From Adhaeribacter soli (GTDB lineage: Bacteria > Bacteroidota > Bacteroidia > Cytophagales > Hymenobacteraceae), in the NCBI RefSeq assembly GCF_008727925.1, contig NZ_VTWT01000005.1:248001-312000 (forward strand): a stretch of DNA of 64,000 nucleotides. The letters are read 5' to 3'. Shown one piece after another: positions 55,455-64,000 of this stretch; within the stretch, counting starts at the first letter, position 1; every line of letters begins with the position of its first letter. The position numbers and the translations under genes are program-made. Below the pieces are notes generated by a model, which saw only the letters and a program-made list of their open reading frames with translations, was not told where the DNA came from and did not search any database.

Positions 55455-57317
55455 ATGGCAAAAGTTGCAATAAACCTCTCTACGGGCAGCCTTCAGCAGG
55501 AAGACATGGTGGTGGGCATCGACCTGGGCACTACCAACAGCCTGGTAGCGTACATGCACCCGGAGCTGAAGAAAGCAGTAGCAATAAACGACCAGGAAAT
55601 GGGCGAGATCGTGCCTTCCGTGGTGCACTTCGGTCCGCACGGCGAAACCGTAGTCGGCAACGAAGCCAAGCCTTACCTGCTTACCGACCCGGCCAATACT
55701 ATTTATTCGGTAAAGCGTCTTTTAGGAAAATCGTACGGCGATCTGGATGCCCACCGGAATTTCTTTGGCTACAAGATCATCGACGACAATACCGAAGGCC
55801 TGGTAAAAGTGCGCATCGGCAATAACTTCTACTCCCCGATCGAGCTTTCGGCCGAGATCCTGAAAGAACTCCGCAAGCGCGCCGAACATGCTTTAAAAAC
55901 CCCGGTGAACCGCGCCGTAATTACCGTGCCGGCCTATTTCAACGATTCGCAACGGCAGGCTACCCGCGATGCCGGCAAACTGGCCGGGCTGGAAGTGCTT
56001 CGCATCGTGAACGAACCAACGGCAGCAGCTTTGGCTTATGGCATCGGCTTGGATCCTTCGGAAGAAAAAACGATTGCCGTGTACGACTTAGGCGGCGGCA
56101 CCTTCGATATTTCCATTCTTCAGATCAGCAACGGCATTTTCGAAGTGCTTTCCACCAACGGCGATACTTATCTGGGCGGCGATGACTTCGACCGGGCAAT
56201 TATCGACCATTGGTTAACGGAAAACGGGTTGGTGCCGGAAGTGCTGCAGGAAAATAAATCGTTGAGCCAGGAGATCCGTTTACTGGCCGAAGAAGCCAAA
56301 AAGCAACTCACCACGCACGATACTTTTTCGGCCAAATCCGCTACCGGTTTAACCTGCGATCTGAATAAACAGCAATTCCAGAACCTGATCACGCCAATCG
56401 TAGAACGTACCATGGTTTCGTGCCGGCAGGCGCTGCAGGATGCGAACCTGACTGCCGATAAGATCGACTCGGTAATTATGGTGGGTGGTTCTACCCGTGT
56501 GCCGCTGGTGTACAAAACCGTATCGGATTTCTTCGGAAAACCGGCCAACAACTCCCTGAACCCGGACGAAGTAGTGTCTTTGGGCGCCGCCATTCAGGCC
56601 GACGTACTGGCCGGCAACCGCCAGGATGTGCTGCTACTGGATGTAACGCCTTTAACGCTCGGCATCGAAACGATGGGCGGCCTGATGGACAGCATTATTC
56701 CGCGCAACTCCAAGATCCCGACCAAAGCCGGCCGCCAGTACACCACTTCGGTAGACGGTCAGGTAAACATGAAAATTGCCGTGTACCAGGGCGAACGCGA
56801 TCTGGTAAAAGAAAACCGTAAGCTCGCCGAATTCAACCTGACGGGAATTCCTGCCATGCCGGCCGGTCTGCCCAAAGTTGACGTAAACTTCATCCTGAAT
56901 GCCGACGGCATCTTAACCGTCGAAGCCATTGAATTGCGTTCCGGCGTGCACCAGCAGGTAGAAGTAAAACCGCAATACGGCCTCACCGACGACCAGGTAG
57001 AAAAAATGCTGATGGATTCCATTACCCACGCCAAAGAAGACGTTTCCGCCCGCATGGTAATTGAAGCCCGCACCACCGCCGACCAGATGCTTTACCAGGT
57101 AGAGAATTTCCTGAAGAAAAATAAAGAGCATTTAACCCCGGAAGAAATTTCCATTACCGAAGGAAACCTAGCCAAGCTCCGCGCTGTACTCCCATCCGAA
57201 AGCAAAGACGAGATCCTGAAAGCCGTAGACGAACTGGAAGAACAAACCCGTCCTTTCGCCGAACGCGTGATGCAGATTTCGATTAAGAAAGCGATGGCAG
57301 GCAAGAAGATCGAATAG
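55455..57317 (+). CDS. hscA: HscA-like Hsp70 chaperone
   Basis: This 620-residue Hsp70 starts [11 protein letters not shown] before [13 protein letters not shown], the extended N-terminus typical of HscA, the chaperone for iron-sulfur cluster transfer. ATPase motifs are intact: [27 protein letters not shown] and [11 protein letters not shown]. The substrate-binding domain starts near 390 and is followed by a short lid; there is no DnaK-type disordered acidic C-terminal tail. The partner J protein HscB and IscU are not nearby, so the Fe-S role rests on sequence type. Confidence 0.9.
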   Translation: MAKVAINLSTGSLQQEDMVVGIDLGTTNSLVAYMHPELKKAVAINDQEMGEIVPSVVHFGPHGETVVGNEAKPYLLTDPANTIYSVKRLLGKSYGDLDAHRNFFGYKIIDDNTEGLVKVRIGNNFYSPIELSAEILKELRKRAEHALKTPVNRAVITVPAYFNDSQRQATRDAGKLAGLEVLRIVNEPTAAALAYGIGLDPSEEKTIAVYDLGGGTFDISILQISNGIFEVLSTNGDTYLGGDDFDRAIIDHWLTENGLVPEVLQENKSLSQEIRLLAEEAKKQLTTHDTFSAKSATGLTCDLNKQQFQNLITPIVERTMVSCRQALQDANLTADKIDSVIMVGGSTRVPLVYKTVSDFFGKPANNSLNPDEVVSLGAAIQADVLAGNRQDVLLLDVTPLTLGIETMGGLMDSIIPRNSKIPTKAGRQYTTSVDGQVNMKIAVYQGERDLVKENRKLAEFNLTGIPAMPAGLPKVDVNFILNADGILTVEAIELRSGVHQQVEVKPQYGLTDDQVEKMLMDSITHAKEDVSARMVIEARTTADQMLYQVENFLKKNKEHLTPEEISITEGNLAKLRAVLPSESKDEILKAVDELEEQTRPFAERVMQISIKKAMAGKKIE

Positions 57318-57346
57318 CAAACGATAGCGTTTCTACATTAAAAGTA

Positions 57347-57375
57347 AAAGCCACTTCTTCTGAGGTGGCTTTTTA
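57347..57375 (+). terminator. Terminator of the Hsp70 gene
   Basis: AAAAGCCACTTC pairs with GAGGTGGCTTTT (one G-T pair) around TTCT-type loop, followed by T. Confidence 0.8.
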
Positions 57376-57422
57376 GTTTTTAGCAGGAAAATAGTAGCGT
57401 TTTCAAGCTTATTGTTTTGCTG

Positions 57423-57590
57423 TTTGTAGTCTTCCGCAGGAGGACTACAAACTATAAATGAAAAGGAAGTCTTTGACTTCCCTACGCTACCATGAATTTT
57501 CTTCAGTAGATGCTTACTCGCGTGGAGTATCGCCGTTAGAGACGGCTTGTTTCATAAAGGCTTTGCAGTCCTCCTGCGTAAGACTACAAA
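57423..57590. repeat. Foldback with about 26-bp arms
   Basis: TTTGTAGTCTTCCGCAGGAG plus GACTACAAA (57423-57451) is complementary to about 57565-57590 with few mismatches; the arm is itself palindromic. It lies between convergent hscA and the small outer-membrane gene. Confidence 0.75.
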
Positions 57591-57607
57591 GAGCAGGATT
57601 TATATTT

Positions 57608-58183
57608 TTAACCCGGCCAGAATTTTCCACCTTTTGAAAAATGCTTTGGCGCATTTAAATAGATGCTGAATTTTATTGGACTAAGGTAATCTGAATTCTT
57701 ACCCGATAAAGAAATATTGTAGCCAAAAAGCAGACTAAGAAAAGAAGTAATACCTAAACCAAATTGCGGGGTTAAATATAAATCTTGATGCTTATTGACT
57801 TTAAAATAAGAGAAGTCTAATCTACCGCCATAAGCCATGGAATGGAATTCAGCAGAAAGCTTTGGCATAAAAAACACTTTCCCATTATAGCCAAGAATTT
57901 CGCCCCCAGTGGCTATTCCATAAGAAGGTATCTCGTAAGTCAAGCTATTGTGAATATCCAGGCCTCTTCCATACAACAGGCCTACCTCCAAGCCACTTGC
58001 ACTTTGAGTAACATATCCGAGCTTCGGCGTAAACTCCCAAGGGCCTAAGAGCTCATCTTTAGTTTTCCCGCCTAATTCCTGAGAAAAACCTTTTATACAA
58101 ATAGATAGGCAGGCGAAGAAAATCAGAATGCACTTTATAAAAAAGCTTACTCTTACCTCCAAAACAGTAGCATTCCCAACCAA
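57608..58183 (-). CDS. Small A+T-rich exported outer-membrane-like protein, uncertain start
   Basis: Up to 191 residues. A signal peptide is evident (IKCILIFFACLSICIKGFSQ) followed by short amphipathic strands (LGYVTQSASGLEVGLLYG, GGRLDFSYFKV, LYLTPQFGLGITSFLSLLFGY), suggesting a small beta-barrel. I do not recognise a family. No in-frame ATG or GTG precedes the signal peptide; the best starts are TTG codons at 58183 or 58162, the latter overlapping a GGAGG. An ATA stands where a classical start before KCILIFF would be expected. It begins 4 bases after ftsB and may be co-transcribed. Confidence 0.6.
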   Translation of the reverse strand: MVGNATVLEVRVSFFIKCILIFFACLSICIKGFSQELGGKTKDELLGPWEFTPKLGYVTQSASGLEVGLLYGRGLDIHNSLTYEIPSYGIATGGEILGYNGKVFFMPKLSAEFHSMAYGGRLDFSYFKVNKHQDLYLTPQFGLGITSFLSLLFGYNISLSGKNSDYLSPIKFSIYLNAPKHFSKGGKFWPG

Positions 58184-58187
58184 AAAG

Positions 58188-58490
58188 CTACTTATCTTCC
58201 TTCTTCGGAACTACAATAAACACTTCCTCCGCAGGCCGCTTCATAAGGTATTTTTCCCGGGCGAACTTCTCAAGCAAGTCAGCATTGCTCATCAGTTCGT
58301 GGCGGTCCTTCTGCACTTCCGCAATTTTCGATAAGTAGTATTCCTTTTCCTCTTCCAGGTCGCTCAGCTTTTTGCTCATCTGGTACTGCCGGATGAAATC
58401 GTTCTCATCGAAAAAGAACATCCATACCAGAAACGCCGCCGTCACGAGAAAATAAAAGCTCCGGAAAATTCTTGGTATACGCTCCAGCAT
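58188..58490 (-). CDS. ftsB: Septum formation initiator (FtsB/DivIC) family protein
   Basis: This 100-residue bitopic membrane protein has one hydrophobic segment (about 10-27), then a coiled coil (about 38-80) with the family end motif LEKFAREKYLMKRPAEEVFIV. It would join FtsL/FtsQ-type proteins in the divisome. The position downstream of eno is the usual arrangement in many bacteria. Confidence 0.92.
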   Translation of the reverse strand: MLERIPRIFRSFYFLVTAAFLVWMFFFDENDFIRQYQMSKKLSDLEEEKEYYLSKIAEVQKDRHELMSNADLLEKFAREKYLMKRPAEEVFIVVPKKEDK

Positions 58491-58581
58491 TGCTTTGCAA
58501 AAGTTAAGAGTTAAGAGTTATGAGTTTAAAGTTAGGAGTTTTAGAAACTAAAAGTCCAGCGTCTAATATCCAACATCTAAA

Positions 58582-58621
58582 GACTAAAAAGAAAGCCGCC
58601 CTCATTGCTGAAAGCGGCCTT
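58582..58621 (-). terminator. Probable terminator of eno
   Basis: GCCGC and GCGGC with secondary CTCA/TGAG-type pairs form a loose stem, followed on the minus strand by TTTCTTTTTAG. It lies about 85 bases past the eno stop. Confidence 0.6.
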
Positions 58622-58706
58622 AAAGTTACAAAGAAACTCGGTATAAAATTTTCTACCAGAGCGCTTTATTTATTTGTCGAAAATTCGAACAATCGAAAAT
58701 TCGAAA

Positions 58707-59996
<1,290 letters not shown>

Positions 59997-61109
59997 TTAT
60001 TTTTTAATTGAGTTATTGATTAAGGTAATAAATTCGTCGAAAAGGTATTCAGAATCGTGCGGCCCCGGCGAAGATTCCGGATGGTACTGTACCGAAAATG
60101 CCGGTTTGTTCTTCATCCGGATTCCCTCTACGGTATTATCGTTCAGGTTTATGTGCGTTACTTCCACTTCCGGATGATCTTTCACCGCCTCAGCATCTAC
60201 CGCAAAACCATGGTTCTGCGAAGTTACCTCACATTTACCGGTAATCAGGTTCTTAACCGGATGGTTCAGACCGCGGTGGCCGTTATGCATTTTATAGGTA
60301 GGAATTCCGTTGGCCTGCGCCAGCACCTGGTGCCCCATACAAATACCGAAAAGTGGCTTCTCAATTTTAAGCACTTCCTTTACGGTATTCACCGCCTCAG
60401 TAGTAGCAGCCGGGTCGCCCGGACCATTGGAAATATAATAGCCATCCGGTCCCCACTTTTCCATTTCCTCAAAAGGAGTATTATAAGGGAATACTTTGCA
60501 TTCGCAACCCCGGTTAACCAGTTCATCCAGACTGTTCCGCTTTACGCCAAGATCCAGAACGGCAACTTTGTACTTCGGGTTTTCGGCTTCCAAACCATAC
60601 GGTTCGGAGGTACTAACTTTCGAGGATAACTCTAAGCCCGCCATCGAAGGTACATTCTTTAACTGAAGGGCAAGTTCAGCTTCATCTAAGATCTCGGAAG
60701 AAATTACGGCATTCATGGCGCCTTTACTACGGATATACCGCACCAATTCCCGCGTGTCAATTTCGCAAATTCCAACCACACCTGCTTTTTCAAAATATTC
60801 CTGCAGCGAAGTGTCGGCCATTTTGCGCGAAAAGTGCGTAGAAAATTCCTTACATACCAACCCTTTGATCTGGATCTTATCAGATTCTACCTCCGTAGGA
60901 ATTACGCCGTAATTCCCAATATGCGAAGTAGTAGTTAAAACCAACTGTCCGTAATAAGAAGGGTCGGTAAAAATTTCCTGGTAGCCGGTCATGCCGGTAT
61001 TGAAGCAAAGCTCTCCACCGGTAGTACCAACCGAGCCAAGGGCTTTACCTTTAAAAACAGTACCATCTTCCAGCATTAAGATGGCATCCAGCGCTTTCTT
61101 GTTGTTCAT
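59997..61109 (-). CDS. carA: Carbamoyl-phosphate synthase small (glutaminase) subunit
   Basis: This 370-residue subunit hydrolyses glutamine and passes ammonia to CarB for arginine and pyrimidine synthesis. The class I glutamine amidotransferase triad is present: Cys in FGICMGHQVLAQA and His/Glu in VQYHPESSPGPHD; GGELCFNTGMTGYQEI marks the N-terminal domain. carB is not adjacent. A good promoter motif sits just upstream, after the rplQ terminator. Confidence 0.97.
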   Translation of the reverse strand: MNNKKALDAILMLEDGTVFKGKALGSVGTTGGELCFNTGMTGYQEIFTDPSYYGQLVLTTTSHIGNYGVIPTEVESDKIQIKGLVCKEFSTHFSRKMADTSLQEYFEKAGVVGICEIDTRELVRYIRSKGAMNAVISSEILDEAELALQLKNVPSMAGLELSSKVSTSEPYGLEAENPKYKVAVLDLGVKRNSLDELVNRGCECKVFPYNTPFEEMEKWGPDGYYISNGPGDPAATTEAVNTVKEVLKIEKPLFGICMGHQVLAQANGIPTYKMHNGHRGLNHPVKNLITGKCEVTSQNHGFAVDAEAVKDHPEVEVTHINLNDNTVEGIRMKNKPAFSVQYHPESSPGPHDSEYLFDEFITLINNSIKK

Positions 61110-61123
61110 AATAAAGGGTTTTG

Positions 61124-61131
61124 CAAAAATA
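61124..61131 (-). promoter_or_regulatory. -7 promoter element of carA
   Basis: The minus strand reads TATTTTTG and directly follows the rplQ terminator T run; the leader would be about 10 bases. Confidence 0.5.
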
Positions 61132-61167
61132 AAAAAGGGATACGACTTCCATCGTATCCCTTTTAAA
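61130..61167 (-). terminator. Terminator of the ribosomal-protein/rpoA operon
   Basis: GGGATACGA and TCGTATCCC form a 9-bp stem around TGGAAG, then a T run on the minus strand, about 20 bases after rplQ. Confidence 0.9.
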
Positions 61168-61187
61168 ATTATTTCAAGGAGTTAACC

Positions 61188-61715
61188 TTATTTCGCATCT
61201 TCTGCAGTTTCAGTAGATTCCGTGGCAGACGTATCGTTGATCTCAGTAGTAGAGCCTGCAGCAGCTTCAGCGCCTTCAGCTTTCTTCTTACCAGAAGATC
61301 TTCTACGGGATTTACCTTTAGCAGCAGCTCCTGCACCAGTTTCTTTTACCAGCGTCTCGTTGAAGTCAACAAGCTCAATGATACAGATATCGGCGTTGTC
61401 ACCTAAACGATTACCCATTTTGAAGATACGGGTGTATCCGCCTGGGCGGGTAGCAACTTTAGCAGCTACCGTATCGAACAATTCTTTAACCGAATCTTTG
61501 TTCTGCAGGTAAGAGAAAACCGTACGACGAGAGTGCGTAGTATCGTTTTTCGACTTTGTAAGAAGAGGCTCTACGTACTTACGTAATGCTTTTGCTTTGG
61601 CAACTGTAGTAGTAATTCTCTTGTGAAGAATTAAAGATGAAGCCATGTTAGAAAGCATCGCCTTGCGGTGAGCAGAGGTTCTTCCTAAGTGATTTATTTT
61701 TTTACCGTGTCTCAT
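61188..61715 (-). CDS. rplQ: 50S ribosomal protein L17 with extended tail
   Basis: This 175-residue protein starts with the L17 core ([51 protein letters not shown]). The core ends near 120; the final about 55 residues form a low-complexity basic-then-acidic tail rich in Ala, Ser, Thr and Glu ([15 protein letters not shown], then an acidic end). Such tails are usual in Bacteroidota. It is the last gene of the operon. Confidence 0.97.
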   Translation of the reverse strand: MRHGKKINHLGRTSAHRKAMLSNMASSLILHKRITTTVAKAKALRKYVEPLLTKSKNDTTHSRRTVFSYLQNKDSVKELFDTVAAKVATRPGGYTRIFKMGNRLGDNADICIIELVDFNETLVKETGAGAAAKGKSRRRSSGKKKAEGAEAAAGSTTEINDTSATESTETAEDAK

Positions 61716-61786
61716 TTTTATTTAATTGTGCACGTGCATACCGTCGATCAACCAATTAAGGGATCGGGAATTATGCAGTCGATTTA

Positions 61787-62776
61787 TTAATCTTCTTCTA
61801 ATTTGTACTTAGAAAGATCCATCCCGAAGGTTAAGCCTTTCTCTTCTACCAGATTTTCCAGCTCAGTCAAAGACTTTTTACCGAAATTTCTGAACTTCAT
61901 CATATCCTGCAGGTCTAACTGCACCAGGTCGCCAAGAGTACGGATATCCGCGGCTTTCAAGCAATTGTAAGCACGAACGGAAAGATCCATATCGCTCAAT
62001 TGCGTTTTCAGCACTTTACGCATATGCAGCATTTCCTCATCAACCGCTTCTTCTTCTTCCTGCTTGGCAGTTTCGAAAGTCATGGTATTATCCGAGAACA
62101 GCATAAAATGCTGGATCAGGATATTGGCGGCTCCTTTTAAGGCATCTTCCGGGTGGATTGAACCATCCGTTTGAATGTCAATTAAAAGTTTCTCGTAGTC
62201 AGTTTTCTGCTCAACCCGGGTATTTTCAATGCTGTAACGCACATTCTTGATCGGAGTGTAAATAGCATCGATCGCGATCTGACCAAATACCTGCTCGTTC
62301 GGCTTATTTTCATCTGCCGGTACGTAGCCTCTGCCTTTCTGAATGGTTAATTCAATTTCAAAATTAACGCTGGAATCCAGGTGGCAAATTACCAGATCAG
62401 GGTTCAGAACCACAAAGCTGCTGGTGAAGTTATTGATCTCGCCTGCCAGGAAGCTGTCTTTACCGGAAATAGTAACGGTGATCTTATCATCTACCATATC
62501 CGACACTTTCTTAAAACGAACCATTTTCAGGTTCAGGATAATTTCGGAAACATCCTCCATTACCCCTTCGATGGTTGAGAACTCATGCAGCACACTCGGA
62601 ATCCGAATAGCGGTAATCGCATAACCCTCCAGCGAAGATAATAAGATACGTCTTAAAGCATTTCCAATTGTTACACCATATCCTTTTTCAAGTGGCTTGA
62701 ATTCAAATTGTCCGTTAAAGTCATCTGACTTTTCCATGACAACTTTTTCAGGCATTTGAAAAGCTAATATTGACAT
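61787..62776 (-). CDS. rpoA: DNA-directed RNA polymerase subunit alpha
   Basis: This 329-residue subunit has the N-terminal dimerisation domain ([20 protein letters not shown], then CHLDSSV) and the C-terminal domain of about 250-329 ([22 protein letters not shown]-like region and [16 protein letters not shown]). The linker is Glu-rich. It assembles the polymerase core and contacts regulators. Order rpsD-rpoA-rplQ is standard. Confidence 0.98.
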   Translation of the reverse strand: MSILAFQMPEKVVMEKSDDFNGQFEFKPLEKGYGVTIGNALRRILLSSLEGYAITAIRIPSVLHEFSTIEGVMEDVSEIILNLKMVRFKKVSDMVDDKITVTISGKDSFLAGEINNFTSSFVVLNPDLVICHLDSSVNFEIELTIQKGRGYVPADENKPNEQVFGQIAIDAIYTPIKNVRYSIENTRVEQKTDYEKLLIDIQTDGSIHPEDALKGAANILIQHFMLFSDNTMTFETAKQEEEEAVDEEMLHMRKVLKTQLSDMDLSVRAYNCLKAADIRTLGDLVQLDLQDMMKFRNFGKKSLTELENLVEEKGLTFGMDLSKYKLEED

Positions 62777-62834
62777 ATACGCAATTTTAATGGTTGAAAA
62801 TTTATTTGGGGAAACTTCACTCTAAGTAAAAAGA

Positions 62835-63440
62835 TTACTTAGAGTAAAGCTCAACGATCAGCTGCTCCTGAATTTTTTCAGGAATCAGATCTCTAGAAGG
62901 AGCCGATATGAATTTACCGGTCATCTCCTTACCATCCCATTCTAACCAAGAAAACTGACGGGCGTTCCGGGCAGAAAGACTGTTGGTAATAACTTCTAAA
63001 GATTTAGATTTCTCTCTAACTGCTACAATATCGCCTGGTCTTAAAGAATATGAAGAAATGTTAACGATCTCTCCGTTTACGGTAATATGTTTGTGTAAAA
63101 CAAGCTGGCGGGCTGCACGACGGGTTGGAGCAATACCTAAACGATAAACGGTATTATCCAGACGCGACTCTAACATCGCCAGGAAAGTTTCGCCGGTTAC
63201 TCCACCTTTAGCGGCAGCTTTCTGGAACAGGTTAGAAAACTGTTTCTCCAGCATACCATAAAGGTACTTAACCTTTTGTTTTTCCATCAGCTGAATGGCG
63301 TATTCAGACTGTTTTTTGCGGCGGCCACGACCATGCATCCCAGGAGGATAAGCTTTCTTTTGCAATGCTTTGCTTGCACCGAAAATCGGCTCAGCGAATC
63401 TTCTGGAAACTTTGCTTTTGGGGCCTGTATATCTTGCCAT
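62835..63440 (-). CDS. rpsD: 30S ribosomal protein S4
   Basis: This 201-residue primary 16S-rRNA-binding protein has [15 protein letters not shown] at its start and the S4 domain with [35 protein letters not shown] and [16 protein letters not shown]. It lacks the four N-terminal cysteines of zinc-binding S4. It lies 30 bases after rpsK. Confidence 0.98.
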   Translation of the reverse strand: MARYTGPKSKVSRRFAEPIFGASKALQKKAYPPGMHGRGRRKKQSEYAIQLMEKQKVKYLYGMLEKQFSNLFQKAAAKGGVTGETFLAMLESRLDNTVYRLGIAPTRRAARQLVLHKHITVNGEIVNISSYSLRPGDIVAVREKSKSLEVITNSLSARNARQFSWLEWDGKEMTGKFISAPSRDLIPEKIQEQLIVELYSK

Positions 63441-63470
63441 ATTATATTATGTCAAATAAAATGCTACTAA

Positions 63471-63863
63471 TTAAACTCTTCTGCGTTTTGGCGGACGGCA
63501 ACCGTTGTGCGGAAGCGGAGTAACGTCTTTAATGGTAGTTACTTCAATTCCAACATTCTGAACAGTTCTGATCGCGGATTCGCGACCTGCGCCAGGGCCT
63601 TTAACGAAAACCTCTGCTTTGCGCATACCAGCTTCGTAAGCCACTTTTGCACAATCAGAAGCAGCCATCTGGGCGGCATAAGGAGTATTCTTCTTTGAGC
63701 CTTTAAAGCCCATTTTACCTGCAGAAGCCCAGGAAATTACCTGGCCGTTATTATTAGTAACTGAGATGATGATATTATTGAAAGAGGCTTTAATATGGAC
63801 TTGGCCAGTCTGTTCAACAACGACAACACGCTTCTTAGCTTTATCTTTTCTTTTCTGAGCCAT
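63471..63863 (-). CDS. rpsK: 30S ribosomal protein S11
   Basis: This 130-residue protein has [36 protein letters not shown] and the conserved [18 protein letters not shown] end. It forms part of the 30S platform. Only 9 bases separate it from rpsM. Confidence 0.98.
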   Translation of the reverse strand: MAQKRKDKAKKRVVVVEQTGQVHIKASFNNIIISVTNNNGQVISWASAGKMGFKGSKKNTPYAAQMAASDCAKVAYEAGMRKAEVFVKGPGAGRESAIRTVQNVGIEVTTIKDVTPLPHNGCRPPKRRRV

Positions 63864-63872
63864 TATCTAATA

Positions 63873-64000
63873 TTATTTAGTAGCCTTTTTCTTATTTGCA
63901 ACAGTTTTACGCTTACCTTTCCGGGTGCGTGAATTGTTTTTGGTACGCTGACCGCGGGTTGGTAAACCTTTTCTATGACGTAAGCCCCGGTAAGACCCAA
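63873..64000 (-). CDS. rpsM: 30S ribosomal protein S13, C-terminal end (cut by window edge)
   Basis: The last 42 codons are visible: [20 protein letters not shown], then a Lys/Arg-rich tail ending KKKATK. This is the C-terminal part of S13, which contacts the P-site tRNA and S19. Its start lies beyond position 64000. Confidence 0.95.
   Translation of the reverse strand, partial: GSYRGLRHRKGLPTRGQRTKNNSRTRKGKRKTVANKKKATK

Overview
The window looks like a chromosomal segment of a member of the Bacteroidota, most likely order Cytophagales and plausibly a Hymenobacteraceae-type bacterium (inference). The evidence is the gene order and families: guaB beside a chain of parvulin-type foldases; rpsM-rpsK-rpsD-rpoA-rplQ-carA-eno-ftsB; a 1125-residue SecA; a MuiA-family protein; a type IX secretion (T9SS) C-terminal sorting domain; and promoters with the Bacteroidota -7 motif TAnnTTTG. 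No rRNA, tRNA, CRISPR array, integrase, transposase or phage gene was seen.

Layout. 1-8.5 kb: a SurA-like foldase (cut by the window edge), a lipoprotein foldase, a complete RsbU/RsbV/RsbW-type partner-switching operon, guaB, a long non-coding gap with a strongly structured island, and a rhodanese protein. 8.9-14.8 kb: nicotinamide riboside uptake (PnuC plus NadR-type kinase), an aldose-1-epimerase relative, a PhoB/PhoR-type two-component pair and an RluA-type pseudouridine synthase. 15.8-18.5 kb: rplM-rpsI-rpsB, then tsf on its own promoter. 18.5-30.8 kb: an AT-rich acyltransferase, a beta-barrel protein, an S9 peptidase, a membrane-anchored MutS relative, RidA, a double TonB-C protein, pyrophosphatase, a DUF2461 protein and an ALDH7-type dehydrogenase. 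31-42 kb: a DegP/Q-type protease, two outer-membrane proteins, an M20 hydrolase, a SPOR lipoprotein, deoC and secA. 42.7-58.5 kb: a glycosyltransferase broken by an in-frame stop, GNAT, dapF, a methyltransferase next to a Ppx/GppA phosphatase, a MuiA-family protein, an Ldh-family oxidoreductase, an M43-like secreted protein whose catalytic residues are lost, an L,D-transpeptidase-like protein, an HscA-like Hsp70 and ftsB. 58.7-64 kb: eno, carA and the end of the ribosomal-protein/rpoA operon.

Most genes are housekeeping. A theme is envelope biogenesis: foldases, DegP/Q, SecA, SPOR and L,D-transpeptidase proteins, and outer-membrane barrels. Five genes (near 14.8, 18.6, 20, 45.7 and 57.6 kb) are visibly richer in A+T than their neighbours and may be later arrivals.

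The most unusual material is outside or inside apparently ordinary genes. Many intergenic gaps contain long self-complementary foldback repeats (25 to about 100 bp arms), often next to short quasi-periodic A/T-rich strings. The structured island at 7.73-7.91 kb contains at least six hairpins and could not be assigned to a known RNA family by eye. No clear new multi-gene system is visible; the best leads are this island, the foldback families, the degenerate M43 protein and the OmpA-like insertion in the lipoprotein foldase.
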